Source: Polaribacter sp. BAL334 (lineage in GTDB: Bacteria > Bacteroidota > Bacteroidia > Flavobacteriales > Flavobacteriaceae). Taken from it: DNA of 64,000 nt. Below, piece after piece: positions 1-7,547 of this stretch. Position 1 is the first letter of the stretch, and every line of letters begins with the position of its first letter. The translations under genes and the position numbers were made by a program. The DNA is taken from positions 1 through 64,000 of the forward strand of contig NZ_JADWOV010000323.1 of NCBI RefSeq assembly GCF_015767435.1, in the 5' to 3' direction. Under the pieces are notes generated by a model, which was not told the origin of the DNA, did no database searches, and saw only the letters and a program-made list of their open reading frames with translations.

Positions 1-237
1 AATGGCAGTAGAAAAACCCTAAGCTAAAATCCAATAAATATTTTAGTAACTTTTTGTGAAGATTGTATAATGCTATAAAAACAGCTACAAAAATGCTTTT
101 TTTATAAGGACTTGAAATATCCAACAGAAAATTTATTTATAATAAAGTGTATGGAAAAAATGTGGTTTTTTTCTTTTCAAATTTTTACATTGAATTTTTG
201 AGAATAAAGACTTATTTTTGGTGAAATTTACCTTATT
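1..237. other. Window edge and leader region before the crotonase gene
   Basis: The first bases could be the tail of an upstream plus-strand gene: frame 1 reads NGSRKTLS then stop at 25-27, frame 2 reads MAVEKP then stop at 20-22. Neither can be assigned. The rest is AT-rich and shows no gene. At 213-220 TATTTTTG fits the Bacteroidetes -7 element, with a TTG at 190-192 as a possible -33 element, so the promoter of the next gene probably lies here. Confidence 0.35.
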
Positions 238-1008
238 ATGTCAACAACAAGAATGCAAGGAAGCTTATTTACTAACATTCAACAGAAAGTTGCAACCATC
301 GAATTTGGGCATCCAGCAAGTAATTCATTTCCAAGTGAATTGTTGTCAAGGTTAACAAACGAGCTAAATTCTCTTTCAAAAAATAACGAAGTTGCTGTGA
401 TTATTTTAAGATCGGAAGGAGAAAAAGCTTTTTGTGCAGGCGCTTCATTTGATGAGTTAATTGCCATCAAAAATATAGAAGAAGGAAAACAATTTTTCTC
501 AGGATTTGCCAATGTCATAAACGCCATGCGAGCTTGTGGGAAAATAATTATTGGACGTGTTCAAGGAAAAACTGTAGGAGGTGGTCTTGGTTTGACATCA
601 GCTTGTGATTATGTGTTGGCAACTGAATTTGCATCTATAAAATTATCTGAATTGACGATTGGAATTGGTCCATTTGTGATTGCGCCAGCCATTGAACGTA
701 AAATGGGAATTGCTGCTTTGAGCGAATTGACATTGGATGCTACTTCTTGGAAAAATGCCTATTGGGCAAAAGAAAAAGGGTTGTATGCGCAGGTTTTTGA
801 AACCACCAAAGAATTGGATTTTGAAGTGGAATTACTAGCATCAAAATTAGCTTCCTATAATCCTGAAGCATTAGCATCAATGAAGAAAATTTTATGGGAA
901 AATACCCAACATTGGGATGAATTATTGATTCAAAGAGCCGCAATAACTGGAGAATTGGTGTTGTCGGATTTTACAAAAAATGCTTTGGCAAACTTCTCAA
1001 ATAAATAA
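238..1008 (+). CDS. Enoyl-CoA hydratase/isomerase (crotonase) family protein
   Basis: 256 aa, the usual crotonase length. Crotonases bind an acyl-CoA thioester and stabilise an enolate in an oxyanion hole. The oxyanion-hole segments are visible as FCAGASFDEL near residue 65 and the glycine-rich VGGGLGL near residue 112, followed by SELTIGIGP where family members carry a conserved PE.xxG stretch. There is no signal peptide, so it is cytosolic. The exact substrate (fatty acid, methylglutaconyl-CoA or phenylacetate intermediates) cannot be read from sequence. It starts with ATG 18 nt after a TAnnTTTG element and is followed 2 nt later by a MOSC gene. Confidence 0.85.
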   Translation: MSTTRMQGSLFTNIQQKVATIEFGHPASNSFPSELLSRLTNELNSLSKNNEVAVIILRSEGEKAFCAGASFDELIAIKNIEEGKQFFSGFANVINAMRACGKIIIGRVQGKTVGGGLGLTSACDYVLATEFASIKLSELTIGIGPFVIAPAIERKMGIAALSELTLDATSWKNAYWAKEKGLYAQVFETTKELDFEVELLASKLASYNPEALASMKKILWENTQHWDELLIQRAAITGELVLSDFTKNALANFSNK

Positions 1009-1010
1009 TT

Positions 1011-1580
1011 ATGAAAATCATTGCAACAAATTTAGGCGAACCCAAAGAAATCGTTTACAAGAAAAAAAAAGTTACTACAGGAATTTTTAAATTTCCAGTA
1101 GATGTTCCTGTTTTTTTGGATGTGGAAAAAGTGAAAAATGATGCTATTTGCGATACCAAATGGCATGGAGGAATTTTACAAGCTATTTATGGTTATTCAG
1201 CAAAACACTATGATTTCTGGAAACCAAAATTTCCAGATTTGGATTGGCAATTTGGAATATTTGGCGAAAATTTGACAATTGAAGATTTAGATGAAACCAA
1301 AATTCATGTGGGTGATACGTTTAAAGTTGGCGAAGCTATTTTAGAGGCTACTTTGCAAAGAAATCCATGTTATAAATTGGGTGTTCGTTTTGATAATATG
1401 AAGATTGTAAAGCAATTTTGGAACACTACTTTTTGCGGAGTGTATTTCAAAGTGATTCAAACAGGATATGTAAAAGTGGGTGATGTATTTGAATTGGTGA
1501 AAACAAATCCAGTAAATCCAACCATTGCAGACTTATATCATAAAGAAAAATTAGAAAAAAGGATCACAAATGAAAATTAG
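1011..1580 (+). CDS. MOSC domain protein (YiiM-like)
   Basis: 189 aa. MOSC domains occur in molybdenum-cofactor sulfurases and in YiiM-type proteins that detoxify N-hydroxylated compounds. The family signature is visible: WHGG at about 51-54, FGENLT at 84-89 and the conserved cysteine of RNPCYKLG at about residue 120, which would bind sulfur or the cofactor. It is a stand-alone MOSC without the beta-barrel N-domain of mARC proteins and without a signal peptide. It lies 2 nt after the crotonase gene and overlaps the next gene by 11 nt, so the three are probably cotranscribed. The substrate is unknown. Confidence 0.85.
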   Translation: MKIIATNLGEPKEIVYKKKKVTTGIFKFPVDVPVFLDVEKVKNDAICDTKWHGGILQAIYGYSAKHYDFWKPKFPDLDWQFGIFGENLTIEDLDETKIHVGDTFKVGEAILEATLQRNPCYKLGVRFDNMKIVKQFWNTTFCGVYFKVIQTGYVKVGDVFELVKTNPVNPTIADLYHKEKLEKRITNEN

Positions 1581-2124
1581 AAAAAGATATATCTTACTTA
1601 TTATTCTTTCGCTTTTACCATTTTATAAAATCATTCATTTTGATGATTACTGTATCAATGATGTTGATTATTTGGTTATTGCGTTTTTGTCGATAATTGT
1701 TTTAATAATTTTTATAGCCATTTTATTTTATAATTTATATCAAATTTCCATTCACAAGGAATTGTTTAATTATAGACCTTTATTGATTTTTGTGGTTTTT
1801 TCGATTGCATTGTATTTTGGTATAAAGTTTCCAGATTTTACTTTTTTTAAAAAAGTCAGTTATGAGTTTTCTCATAAAAAGAATTCAAAATATACTGCGA
1901 AAATCATTTTATATGATGATTCAACATTTATTTTTAAAACAAAATTGGCAACAGAGTCTTGCAAAAAGAATGGAAACTACTTTTTTAAAAACGATTCTTT
2001 GTTTTTAAAATTAAATCATTCAATAAAAAAACCTGAAATTTTTGATTCAGTCTATTTTTTTGATAAGAATCACAAAAAACTTTTTCCTAAAACAGCAAAT
2101 TATCCCATTTTTGGGCTGAAGTGA
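1570..2124 (+). CDS. Hypothetical membrane protein
   Basis: 184 aa, not recognised. Three hydrophobic stretches lie in the first 100 residues (about 7-20, 34-58 and 71-88), followed by a hydrophilic, Lys/Phe-rich C-terminal half of about 85 residues with short beta-like strands. The ATG lies inside the end of the MOSC gene (11-nt overlap), which suggests translational coupling. There is no lipobox or cleavable signal. It could be a small inner-membrane anchor with a soluble domain; no function is claimed. Confidence 0.6.
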   Translation: MKIRKRYILLIILSLLPFYKIIHFDDYCINDVDYLVIAFLSIIVLIIFIAILFYNLYQISIHKELFNYRPLLIFVVFSIALYFGIKFPDFTFFKKVSYEFSHKKNSKYTAKIILYDDSTFIFKTKLATESCKKNGNYFFKNDSLFLKLNHSIKKPEIFDSVYFFDKNHKKLFPKTANYPIFGLK

Positions 2125-2226
2125 ATAAAAAAAACTTAAAAATTTGACAAGTTTTAAAATAATGTTAAAAATCAAACTTTTTAAAAAATAATTGATTTTT
2201 CATAGTTTTAGTTTTAAAATAATATT

Positions 2227-2312
2227 TATATTTGCATGTGGTTTTTAAGTAAATCACACTTTTTCTTTTTCATAGCAATTTTCCCATTCAATTTATTGAG
2301 TGGGTTTTTTTT
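2227..2312 (+). ncRNA. Candidate short self-terminated transcript
   Basis: An exact TAnnTTTG element (TATATTTG, 2227-2234) is followed about 50 nt later by an intrinsic terminator: stem 2283-2292 with 2295-2304 (CCCATTCAAT/ATTGAGTGGG, one G-U pair), then eight T at 2305-2312. The transcript would be about 70 nt. A weaker hairpin (TGTGGTTT/AAATCACA, from 2237) sits at its 5' end. The cyoE gene has its own TAnnTTTG element at 2357-2364, so this unit is separate from it. Alternatively the hairpin merely ends the upstream operon and the -7 match is chance. Confidence 0.4.
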
Positions 2313-2356
2313 GTTATATATAGGTTAAATTTTATGGTATTTTCATATTTATCAAA

Positions 2357-2364
2357 TATCTTTG
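2357..2364 (+). promoter_or_regulatory. -7 element of the cytochrome oxidase operon
   Basis: TATCTTTG matches TAnnTTTG exactly, 18 nt before the cyoE ATG. No clear TTTG is seen at the -33 position. Confidence 0.5.
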
Positions 2365-2382
2365 CAAGCGATTTGAAATAAT

Positions 2383-3285
2383 ATGGATTCAACTGTAATT
2401 ACAGAAACAAAAATCACAAAAAACACTTTATTATCAGACTTAAAACAGCTCACAAAAATGGGCTTGTCATTGAGTGTTGTTTTCTCTTCTGTTGCAGGAT
2501 ATTTTTTGGCTGTTGATGTCATTCATTATCCAACTGTATTTTTATTAGCTTTAGGAGGATATTTTATGGTTGGTGCCTCTAATGCTTTCAATCAAGTTAT
2601 TGAAAAAGAGCCTGATGCGTTAATGAAACGCACTAAAAATCGTCCTTTACCTACTGGAAGAATGAGTGTGAATGTTGCCATGACAATTGCAATTCTATTC
2701 ACACTTTCTGGGATTGCAATTTTGTATAGTATCAATCCCAAAACGGCATTGTTTGGAGCGATTTCAATTTTTTTATACACAAGTGTTTATACACCTTTAA
2801 AACCAGTAACACCTTTATCAGTTTTTGTGGGCGCAATTCCTGGAGCCATTCCTTTTATGTTGGGTTGGGTTGCTGCTACAAATCATTTTGGAATTGAAGC
2901 AGGGATGTTATTCATGATTCAGTTTTTTTGGCAATTTCCACATTTTTGGGCAATTGGTTGGTTGCAGTTTGAAGAATATAAAAAAGCAGGTTTCAACATG
3001 CTTCCTATGAACACTAAAGATAAAGGAGCTGTAAAACAAATTATTTTGTACACTTCAATTATGATTTTGGTGTCCATTATTCCTGTGTTCAAACTTTCAG
3101 GAGTCTTTTATATTCATCCAATAACAGCCATTATTGTAGCAGTTTTAGGATTTGTAATGTTATATTATGCTGTGAGATTGCACAAATCTGAAGAAAATAT
3201 AGATGCAAGAAAGTTGATGTTAGCAAGTGTTTTATACATCACTTTGGTTCAAGTTGTTTATGTAGTTGATAAATTTTTACATTAA
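2383..3285 (+). CDS. cyoE: Protoheme IX farnesyltransferase (heme O synthase)
   Basis: 300 aa, typical for CtaB/CyoE. It transfers a farnesyl group to heme B to give heme O, the precursor of the heme in cytochrome oxidases. UbiA-family features: polytopic membrane protein, the prenyl-diphosphate loop ASNAFNQVIEKEPDALMKRT near residues 67-86, followed by RPLPTGRM, and the second loop FWAIGWLQFEEYKKAGFNMLP near 188-208. It acts in the inner membrane. It is the first gene of the oxidase cluster, 3 nt before the next gene. Oxidase subunits I and II are not in the window. Confidence 0.95.
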   Translation: MDSTVITETKITKNTLLSDLKQLTKMGLSLSVVFSSVAGYFLAVDVIHYPTVFLLALGGYFMVGASNAFNQVIEKEPDALMKRTKNRPLPTGRMSVNVAMTIAILFTLSGIAILYSINPKTALFGAISIFLYTSVYTPLKPVTPLSVFVGAIPGAIPFMLGWVAATNHFGIEAGMLFMIQFFWQFPHFWAIGWLQFEEYKKAGFNMLPMNTKDKGAVKQIILYTSIMILVSIIPVFKLSGVFYIHPITAIIVAVLGFVMLYYAVRLHKSEENIDARKLMLASVLYITLVQVVYVVDKFLH

Positions 3286-3288
3286 AAT

Positions 3289-3876
3289 ATGGTTCAAGAA
3301 CAAATATTGCAAGGAGAGTATGTAGCAGCAAAAAAGAAATCTGCAAAACCTATGTTGTGGATTTCCATGATAAGCATGGTGATGTTTTTTGCTGGATTGA
3401 CAAGCGCTTACGTAATTAGTATGAAGCGAGAAGATTGGGTTTCTTTTGATTTACCAAATGCATTTTATATCAGCACATTGTTGATTGTAATAAGTAGTTT
3501 ATTATTGATGTTGTCACAACATTTTTTAAAACAAGATAAAAGACAATTGTCTTTAGCTTTTCTTGTAGCCACTTTTCTTTTAGGAATTGGCTTTGTGTGG
3601 CAACAATATGTTGGTTTCAATGAACTGAAAAGTGTTGGATTATTTTTTACTGGACCAGAGAGTACAGTATCCACTTCTTTTATCATTGGAATTACTTTTA
3701 TGCACGTTTTGCACTTGTTTGCTGGTATAATAGTGCTTTTTGTTGTTATTTATAATCATTTTAAATACAAATACAAACCAAATGATTTACTAGGTTTTGA
3801 GCTGGGTGCTATCTTTTGGCATTTTGTAGATGTATTATGGATTTATTTAATTTTGTTTTTCTATTTCATTAGATGA
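3289..3876 (+). CDS. Cytochrome c oxidase subunit III family protein (first copy)
   Basis: 195 aa with about five membrane helices. Heme-copper oxidase subunit III signatures are visible: ISMISMVMFFAGLTSAYVI near residue 25, FIIGITFMHVLHLFAGI near 130, and the C-terminal FWHFVDVLWIYLILFFYF, where subunit III carries WHFVDxVW. It lies 3 nt after cyoE and 61 nt before a second, longer subunit III gene. Flavobacteria commonly carry this short/long pair. The short form may play a structural role; which one assembles with subunit I cannot be told from sequence. Confidence 0.9.
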   Translation: MVQEQILQGEYVAAKKKSAKPMLWISMISMVMFFAGLTSAYVISMKREDWVSFDLPNAFYISTLLIVISSLLLMLSQHFLKQDKRQLSLAFLVATFLLGIGFVWQQYVGFNELKSVGLFFTGPESTVSTSFIIGITFMHVLHLFAGIIVLFVVIYNHFKYKYKPNDLLGFELGAIFWHFVDVLWIYLILFFYFIR

Positions 3877-3937
3877 TAAAAAAAGTTTAATTTTGGCAAA
3901 CAAAAATCGAATTTTTAAATTAACAGATTTATAATTT

Positions 3938-4918
3938 ATGGAAGCAAATATTGCGATACCTTCTGATAGTAAAGAAACTTGGAGTGGTGGTGGTGTAAAA
4001 CCATTTGGCGCAAGTTATGGTAAAATGATGATGTGGTTCTTTATCCTTTCTGATGCGTTGACATTCTCGGGATTTTTGGCCGCATACGGATTAACTCGTT
4101 TCAAATTCATTGATTCATGGCCAATTGCTGATGAAGTTTTTACTCACATCCCTTTTATTCATGGTGATTATCCAATGTATTATGTGGCTTTCATGACATT
4201 CATACTGATTTTCTCTTCTGTTACTATGGTTTTGGCTGTAGACGCAGGTCATCACATGAAAAAAAATAAAGTAACTTGGTATTTGTTTGCAACTATTATT
4301 GGTGGTTTGATTTTCGTTGGTTCTCAAGCTTGGGAATGGAATACATTTATCAAAGGTTCTTATGGAGCAATCAAAACTTCAGATGATAAAATTTTACAAT
4401 TCGTTAAAGATGGACATCAAGTTGGTTTTGCTGATTTTGTTGTAGGTGATAGAGGTGATGAAAGAATAACGCACACAAAGAAAAATGGTTTATGGTTTGA
4501 AAGTGGGCAAACTGTTCCTGAATATTCTGTAAATCAAGTTATTGCTTCTTACAAAGCAGACCCTTCAATCCAAATTAAAAGTGAATTGATAGACGCTGAT
4601 AAAAAACAAAAAATTGTTTTATCCAGAGAAAAAGGTTTGGAAGAATTATTGAAAGGAACTCAAATTGTTGAAGGTGCGAATTTGCAAGTAAATGAATATG
4701 GAAATACCATTTTTGCTAATTTCTTTTTCTTCATTACAGGTTTTCACGGATTTCACGTGTTCTCTGGAATCTTAATCAACATCATTATTTTCTTCAATGT
4801 AATTTTAGGAACTTATGAAAAAAGAGGAAGTTATGAAATGGTTGAAAAAGTGGGATTGTATTGGCACTTTGTAGATTTGGTTTGGGTATTCGTTTTCACC
4901 TTTTTCTACTTGGTATAA
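3938..4918 (+). CDS. Cytochrome c oxidase subunit III with a large soluble insertion
   Basis: 326 aa. The membrane core looks like subunit III: MMMWFFILSDALTFSGFLAA near 30-50, FITGFHGFHVFSGI near 265 and WHFVDLVWVFVFTFFYLV at the C-terminus. Between helices, at about residues 145-245, lies an extra stretch of roughly 100 hydrophilic residues absent from mitochondrial or Paracoccus subunit III. The insertion is probably a lineage-specific extramembrane domain and has no motif I recognise. The gene sits between the short subunit III gene and subunit IV in one apparent operon. Confidence 0.9.
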   Translation: MEANIAIPSDSKETWSGGGVKPFGASYGKMMMWFFILSDALTFSGFLAAYGLTRFKFIDSWPIADEVFTHIPFIHGDYPMYYVAFMTFILIFSSVTMVLAVDAGHHMKKNKVTWYLFATIIGGLIFVGSQAWEWNTFIKGSYGAIKTSDDKILQFVKDGHQVGFADFVVGDRGDERITHTKKNGLWFESGQTVPEYSVNQVIASYKADPSIQIKSELIDADKKQKIVLSREKGLEELLKGTQIVEGANLQVNEYGNTIFANFFFFITGFHGFHVFSGILINIIIFFNVILGTYEKRGSYEMVEKVGLYWHFVDLVWVFVFTFFYLV

Positions 4919-4939
4919 TTTTAAAAAGTTTTATAAAAA

Positions 4940-5281
4940 ATGGCACACGCACACGAATCAAATGTTAAAAGAATATGGATGGTATTTGGATTACTATCTG
5001 TTGTTACGATTGTTGAAGTAGCTTTAGGAATTGTAAAACCAGATTCTTTACACTTAACTAGATTTTTAGGAACAAGTCCTTTAAACTGGATTTTCATCAT
5101 ACTTACTTTATTCAAAGCCTATTATATTACATGGACTTTCATGCACATGGAAGGAGAAAAAAAATGGTTTAGAAGATCTGTTGTTTGGACAGCAGTATTT
5201 TTAATTTGCTATTTAGTAACATTACTATTAATTGAAGGTGGTTATTTGTTTGATACACTTGGACCACTCGTAAATTGGTAA
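4940..5281 (+). CDS. Cytochrome c oxidase subunit IV (bacterial caa3-type)
   Basis: 113 aa with three hydrophobic helices (about 15-31, 52-67 and 82-105). The central FKAYYITWTFMHMEGEKKW matches the small prokaryotic subunit IV of caa3/aa3 oxidases, in which a helix with FMH is conserved. It is an inner-membrane accessory subunit. It lies 21 nt after the long subunit III gene and is followed by an intrinsic terminator at 5300-5324, so it closes the first part of the cluster. Confidence 0.88.
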   Translation: MAHAHESNVKRIWMVFGLLSVVTIVEVALGIVKPDSLHLTRFLGTSPLNWIFIILTLFKAYYITWTFMHMEGEKKWFRRSVVWTAVFLICYLVTLLLIEGGYLFDTLGPLVNW

Positions 5282-5299
5282 TTTTTATAACAATATTTG

Positions 5300-5324
5300 A
5301 GGTGGTTTTAACCACCTTTTTTTT
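5300..5324 (+). terminator. Intrinsic terminator after oxidase subunit IV
   Basis: AGGTGGTT pairs with AACCACCT over a very short loop, followed by eight T (5317-5324). It separates the oxidase subunit genes from the SCO/DUF420 genes, which have no obvious promoter of their own before 5351, so partial read-through is likely. Confidence 0.8.
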
Positions 5325-5350
5325 ACTGATAACATCACATTTTTAGCAAA

Positions 5351-6022
5351 ATGAAATTCCTTACAAAAAAAAGAGTTGTTCTGTTTTTATTGTTTATTTT
5401 TCCATTAATCTGTTTTTTAATTCTTTCTACAGGGCAAAATAATTTTACCAAATTGCCTATTTTAACTGAGAATGTTTTGGATGTTTCAGAAATTTCAGAA
5501 TCAAAAACAAGTACTTTTAAAGAGCGTGTTTCTGTGGTTTGTTTTTTAGGAGAAGACATTGAAAAAAGCAAAACAAGATTGTTGAATGTGAACGAAAAAA
5601 TCTACAAAAAATTCATTGATTTTAAACAATTCCAAATTATTGCCATTTACCCGTCAGAAAAAGAAGTGGCAGTTGCTGAATTGAAAAAGCAGATTGGCGC
5701 CTTTACCGATATGAAAAATTGGGTATTTGTTCCGTCAGAAAAAGAAATGATTCAAACACTTTTTAATAGTTTTAAAACGGATGAATTTTTGGAAAATTTT
5801 GGTTCTTCTAATGCTTTTATTATCGATAAAAATGGCAATTTAAGAGGAAGAATTGATGATAAAGATGCTGAAAACGGAAAATTGTATGGTTATGATATGA
5901 ATGCTGTTGCTGTTTTAAAAGACAAGTTGAAAGACGATATCAACGTGTTGTATTACGAATATTATGCTGCATTTAAGGATAAAAATAAAAACAAAGCTGA
6001 TAGAAAAGAGGTAGGATTATGA
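5351..6022 (+). CDS. SCO-neighbour protein, thioredoxin-like fold without copper ligands
   Basis: 223 aa. An N-terminal membrane anchor (about 9-26) is followed by a periplasmic-side domain that reads like a SCO/thioredoxin fold: strand SVVCFLGE near 60, FQIIAIYPSEKE near 95 and NAFIIDKNGNLRGRIDDKD near 160. The CxxxC copper-binding pair is absent; only one Cys (in VVCFLG) is present. It overlaps the true SCO gene by 4 nt (ATGA), so it is translationally coupled to it. A role in oxidase maturation is inferred from context only. Confidence 0.65.
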   Translation: MKFLTKKRVVLFLLFIFPLICFLILSTGQNNFTKLPILTENVLDVSEISESKTSTFKERVSVVCFLGEDIEKSKTRLLNVNEKIYKKFIDFKQFQIIAIYPSEKEVAVAELKKQIGAFTDMKNWVFVPSEKEMIQTLFNSFKTDEFLENFGSSNAFIIDKNGNLRGRIDDKDAENGKLYGYDMNAVAVLKDKLKDDINVLYYEYYAAFKDKNKNKADRKEVGL

Positions 6023-6690
6023 GAAAACAATTTTCATATATTGGCATTTCATTTGTGATTTTACTATTTGGAATTTATAGTGTTCCAAAAATTGTAAAAC
6101 GTTTTCAAAAATCAGATTTATCATATTTGTATAAAGATGAAACAAAAAGTACCAAAATAAAAGTACCTGATTTTGAATTCATCAATCAAGAAGGGAAAAC
6201 AATTTCTAATAAAAATTACGAAGGAAAGGTTTTTGTGGTGGAATTTTTCTTTTCTACTTGCCCAAAAATCTGCCCAATTATGAACCAAAAAATGTTGGTT
6301 TTACAAGATGTTTTTTTTGGAAATCCTGAGTTTGGAATCGCTTCTATTTCTATTACTCCTGAAATTGATACACCAGAAATTTTAAGAGAGTATGCTAAAA
6401 ACAATGGAATTACTCACAAAAATTGGCATCTGTTAACTGGCAAATCAGAGGAAATAGTTTATGATTTGTCCAACAAAGGATTTAAATTATACGCAGGAAA
6501 AGGAGATGAAGATCATGGAGGTTTTGAGCATTCTGGCTTATTTGCATTGGTTGATAAAGATGGATTTATTCGCTCACGAAAAGACGAATTTGGCAATCCA
6601 ATCATGTATTACAGAGCCATTGAAGAGCAAGGATTTCCTGACCAAATAAAAGAATTAACAGAAGATATTAAAAAACTATTAGATGAATAA
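6019..6690 (+). CDS. SCO1/SenC family copper chaperone
   Basis: 223 aa. SCO proteins deliver copper to the CuA site of cytochrome oxidase subunit II. An N-terminal membrane anchor (about 8-24) is followed by a thioredoxin-like domain with the copper ligands: C81 and C85 in STCPKICPIMNQ and the distal histidine H171 in FEHSGLFALVDKDG. ASISITPEIDTPEILREYAKN is the usual SCO segment. It overlaps the preceding gene by 4 nt and the following DUF420 gene by 8 nt, so it is part of a tightly packed operon. Confidence 0.93.
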   Translation: MRKQFSYIGISFVILLFGIYSVPKIVKRFQKSDLSYLYKDETKSTKIKVPDFEFINQEGKTISNKNYEGKVFVVEFFFSTCPKICPIMNQKMLVLQDVFFGNPEFGIASISITPEIDTPEILREYAKNNGITHKNWHLLTGKSEEIVYDLSNKGFKLYAGKGDEDHGGFEHSGLFALVDKDGFIRSRKDEFGNPIMYYRAIEEQGFPDQIKELTEDIKKLLDE

Positions 6691-7225
6691 TTTAGTACAA
6701 GAACAAAAATATAAGAAATTAATCACTGCATTATCCATTGTAATTCCAATTGCAGTAGCAGCATTGTTTAGTATCAATTTAAAAAGATTGGGTTTTGATG
6801 TGGAACCTTTGTCTTTTTTGCCACCTATTTATGCAACAATTAATGGAATTACTGCTATTGCATTGATTGCTGCAGTTATTGCCATTAAAAATGGAAAAAG
6901 AAAATTACACGAGCAACTAAATACCTTTGCAATTGCTTGTTCTTTAGCATTTTTATTGATGTATATTGCCTATCACATTACTTCTGATTCTACAAAATTT
7001 GGAGGTGAAGGTGCTATCAAATATGTATATTATTTTATTTTAATTTCTCATATTTTATTGTCAATTATCATCATTCCATTCGTTTTAACAACGTATATGA
7101 GAGCAAAATTGGGTGATTTTGAAAATCATAAAAAAATCGCAAAAAAAACATTTCCATTATGGTTGTATGTCGCAATTACTGGCGTGATTATTTACCTTAT
7201 GATTTCCCCTTATTATGCGCACTAA
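6683..7225 (+). CDS. DUF420 membrane protein
   Basis: 180 aa with five predicted helices. Sequence such as FLPPIYATINGITAIALIAA, the HxQLN-type segment KLHEQLNTFAIACSLAFLLMYIAYH and ISHILLSIIIIPFVLTTYMRA match DUF420 proteins, which occur next to SCO and oxidase genes and carry conserved His residues in helices. They are thought to assist oxidase assembly, but the function is not proven. It overlaps SCO by 8 nt and the next small gene by 11 nt. Confidence 0.88.
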   Translation: MNNLVQEQKYKKLITALSIVIPIAVAALFSINLKRLGFDVEPLSFLPPIYATINGITAIALIAAVIAIKNGKRKLHEQLNTFAIACSLAFLLMYIAYHITSDSTKFGGEGAIKYVYYFILISHILLSIIIIPFVLTTYMRAKLGDFENHKKIAKKTFPLWLYVAITGVIIYLMISPYYAH

Positions 7226-7433
7226 AAAAATAATTTTAAGTATTTGTTTCTTTTTAGTGTATCAATTTAACTATTCGCAATGTGCAATGTGTAAAGCAGT
7301 TGTGGAAAGTGGTGACAATAAAATGGCTGAAGGAGTCAATGATGGAATTACCTATTTGATGATTTTTCCTTACTTATTGGTAGGCGTTTTGTTGTATTCT
7401 TTATATAGATATAACAAGAAACTTCAAAAATAG
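7215..7433 (+). CDS. Small secreted/membrane protein with a CxxC motif
   Basis: 72 aa. It has a signal-like N-terminus (MRTKKIILSICFFLVYQFNYS), then QCAMCKAVVESGD with a CxxC pair directly after the predicted cleavage site, and one C-terminal helix (about 45-64) ending in basic residues. Its fixed place after DUF420, with an 11-nt overlap, suggests a role with the oxidase assembly factors; the two cysteines could bind metal or be redox-active. That is inference; no family name is assigned. Confidence 0.7.
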   Translation: MRTKKIILSICFFLVYQFNYSQCAMCKAVVESGDNKMAEGVNDGITYLMIFPYLLVGVLLYSLYRYNKKLQK

Positions 7434-7547
7434 CTGTTTTTTACACGCAAAATCTGTAACAATTTTTTCAATTGTTCGTCTTATTAAGATATTTCCAAAA
7501 GTTTTATTTTGGGAATAGTATGTTAATCAACCAAAAAATATCAAGTT

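Noticed and set aside
2236-2328. ORF starting MWFLSKSHFFFF upstream of cyoE, looking like a Phe leader peptide
   Set aside because: Its ATG is 2 nt after the -7 element, so it would lie before the transcription start, and cyoE has no link to phenylalanine. The Phe codons follow from T-rich DNA.
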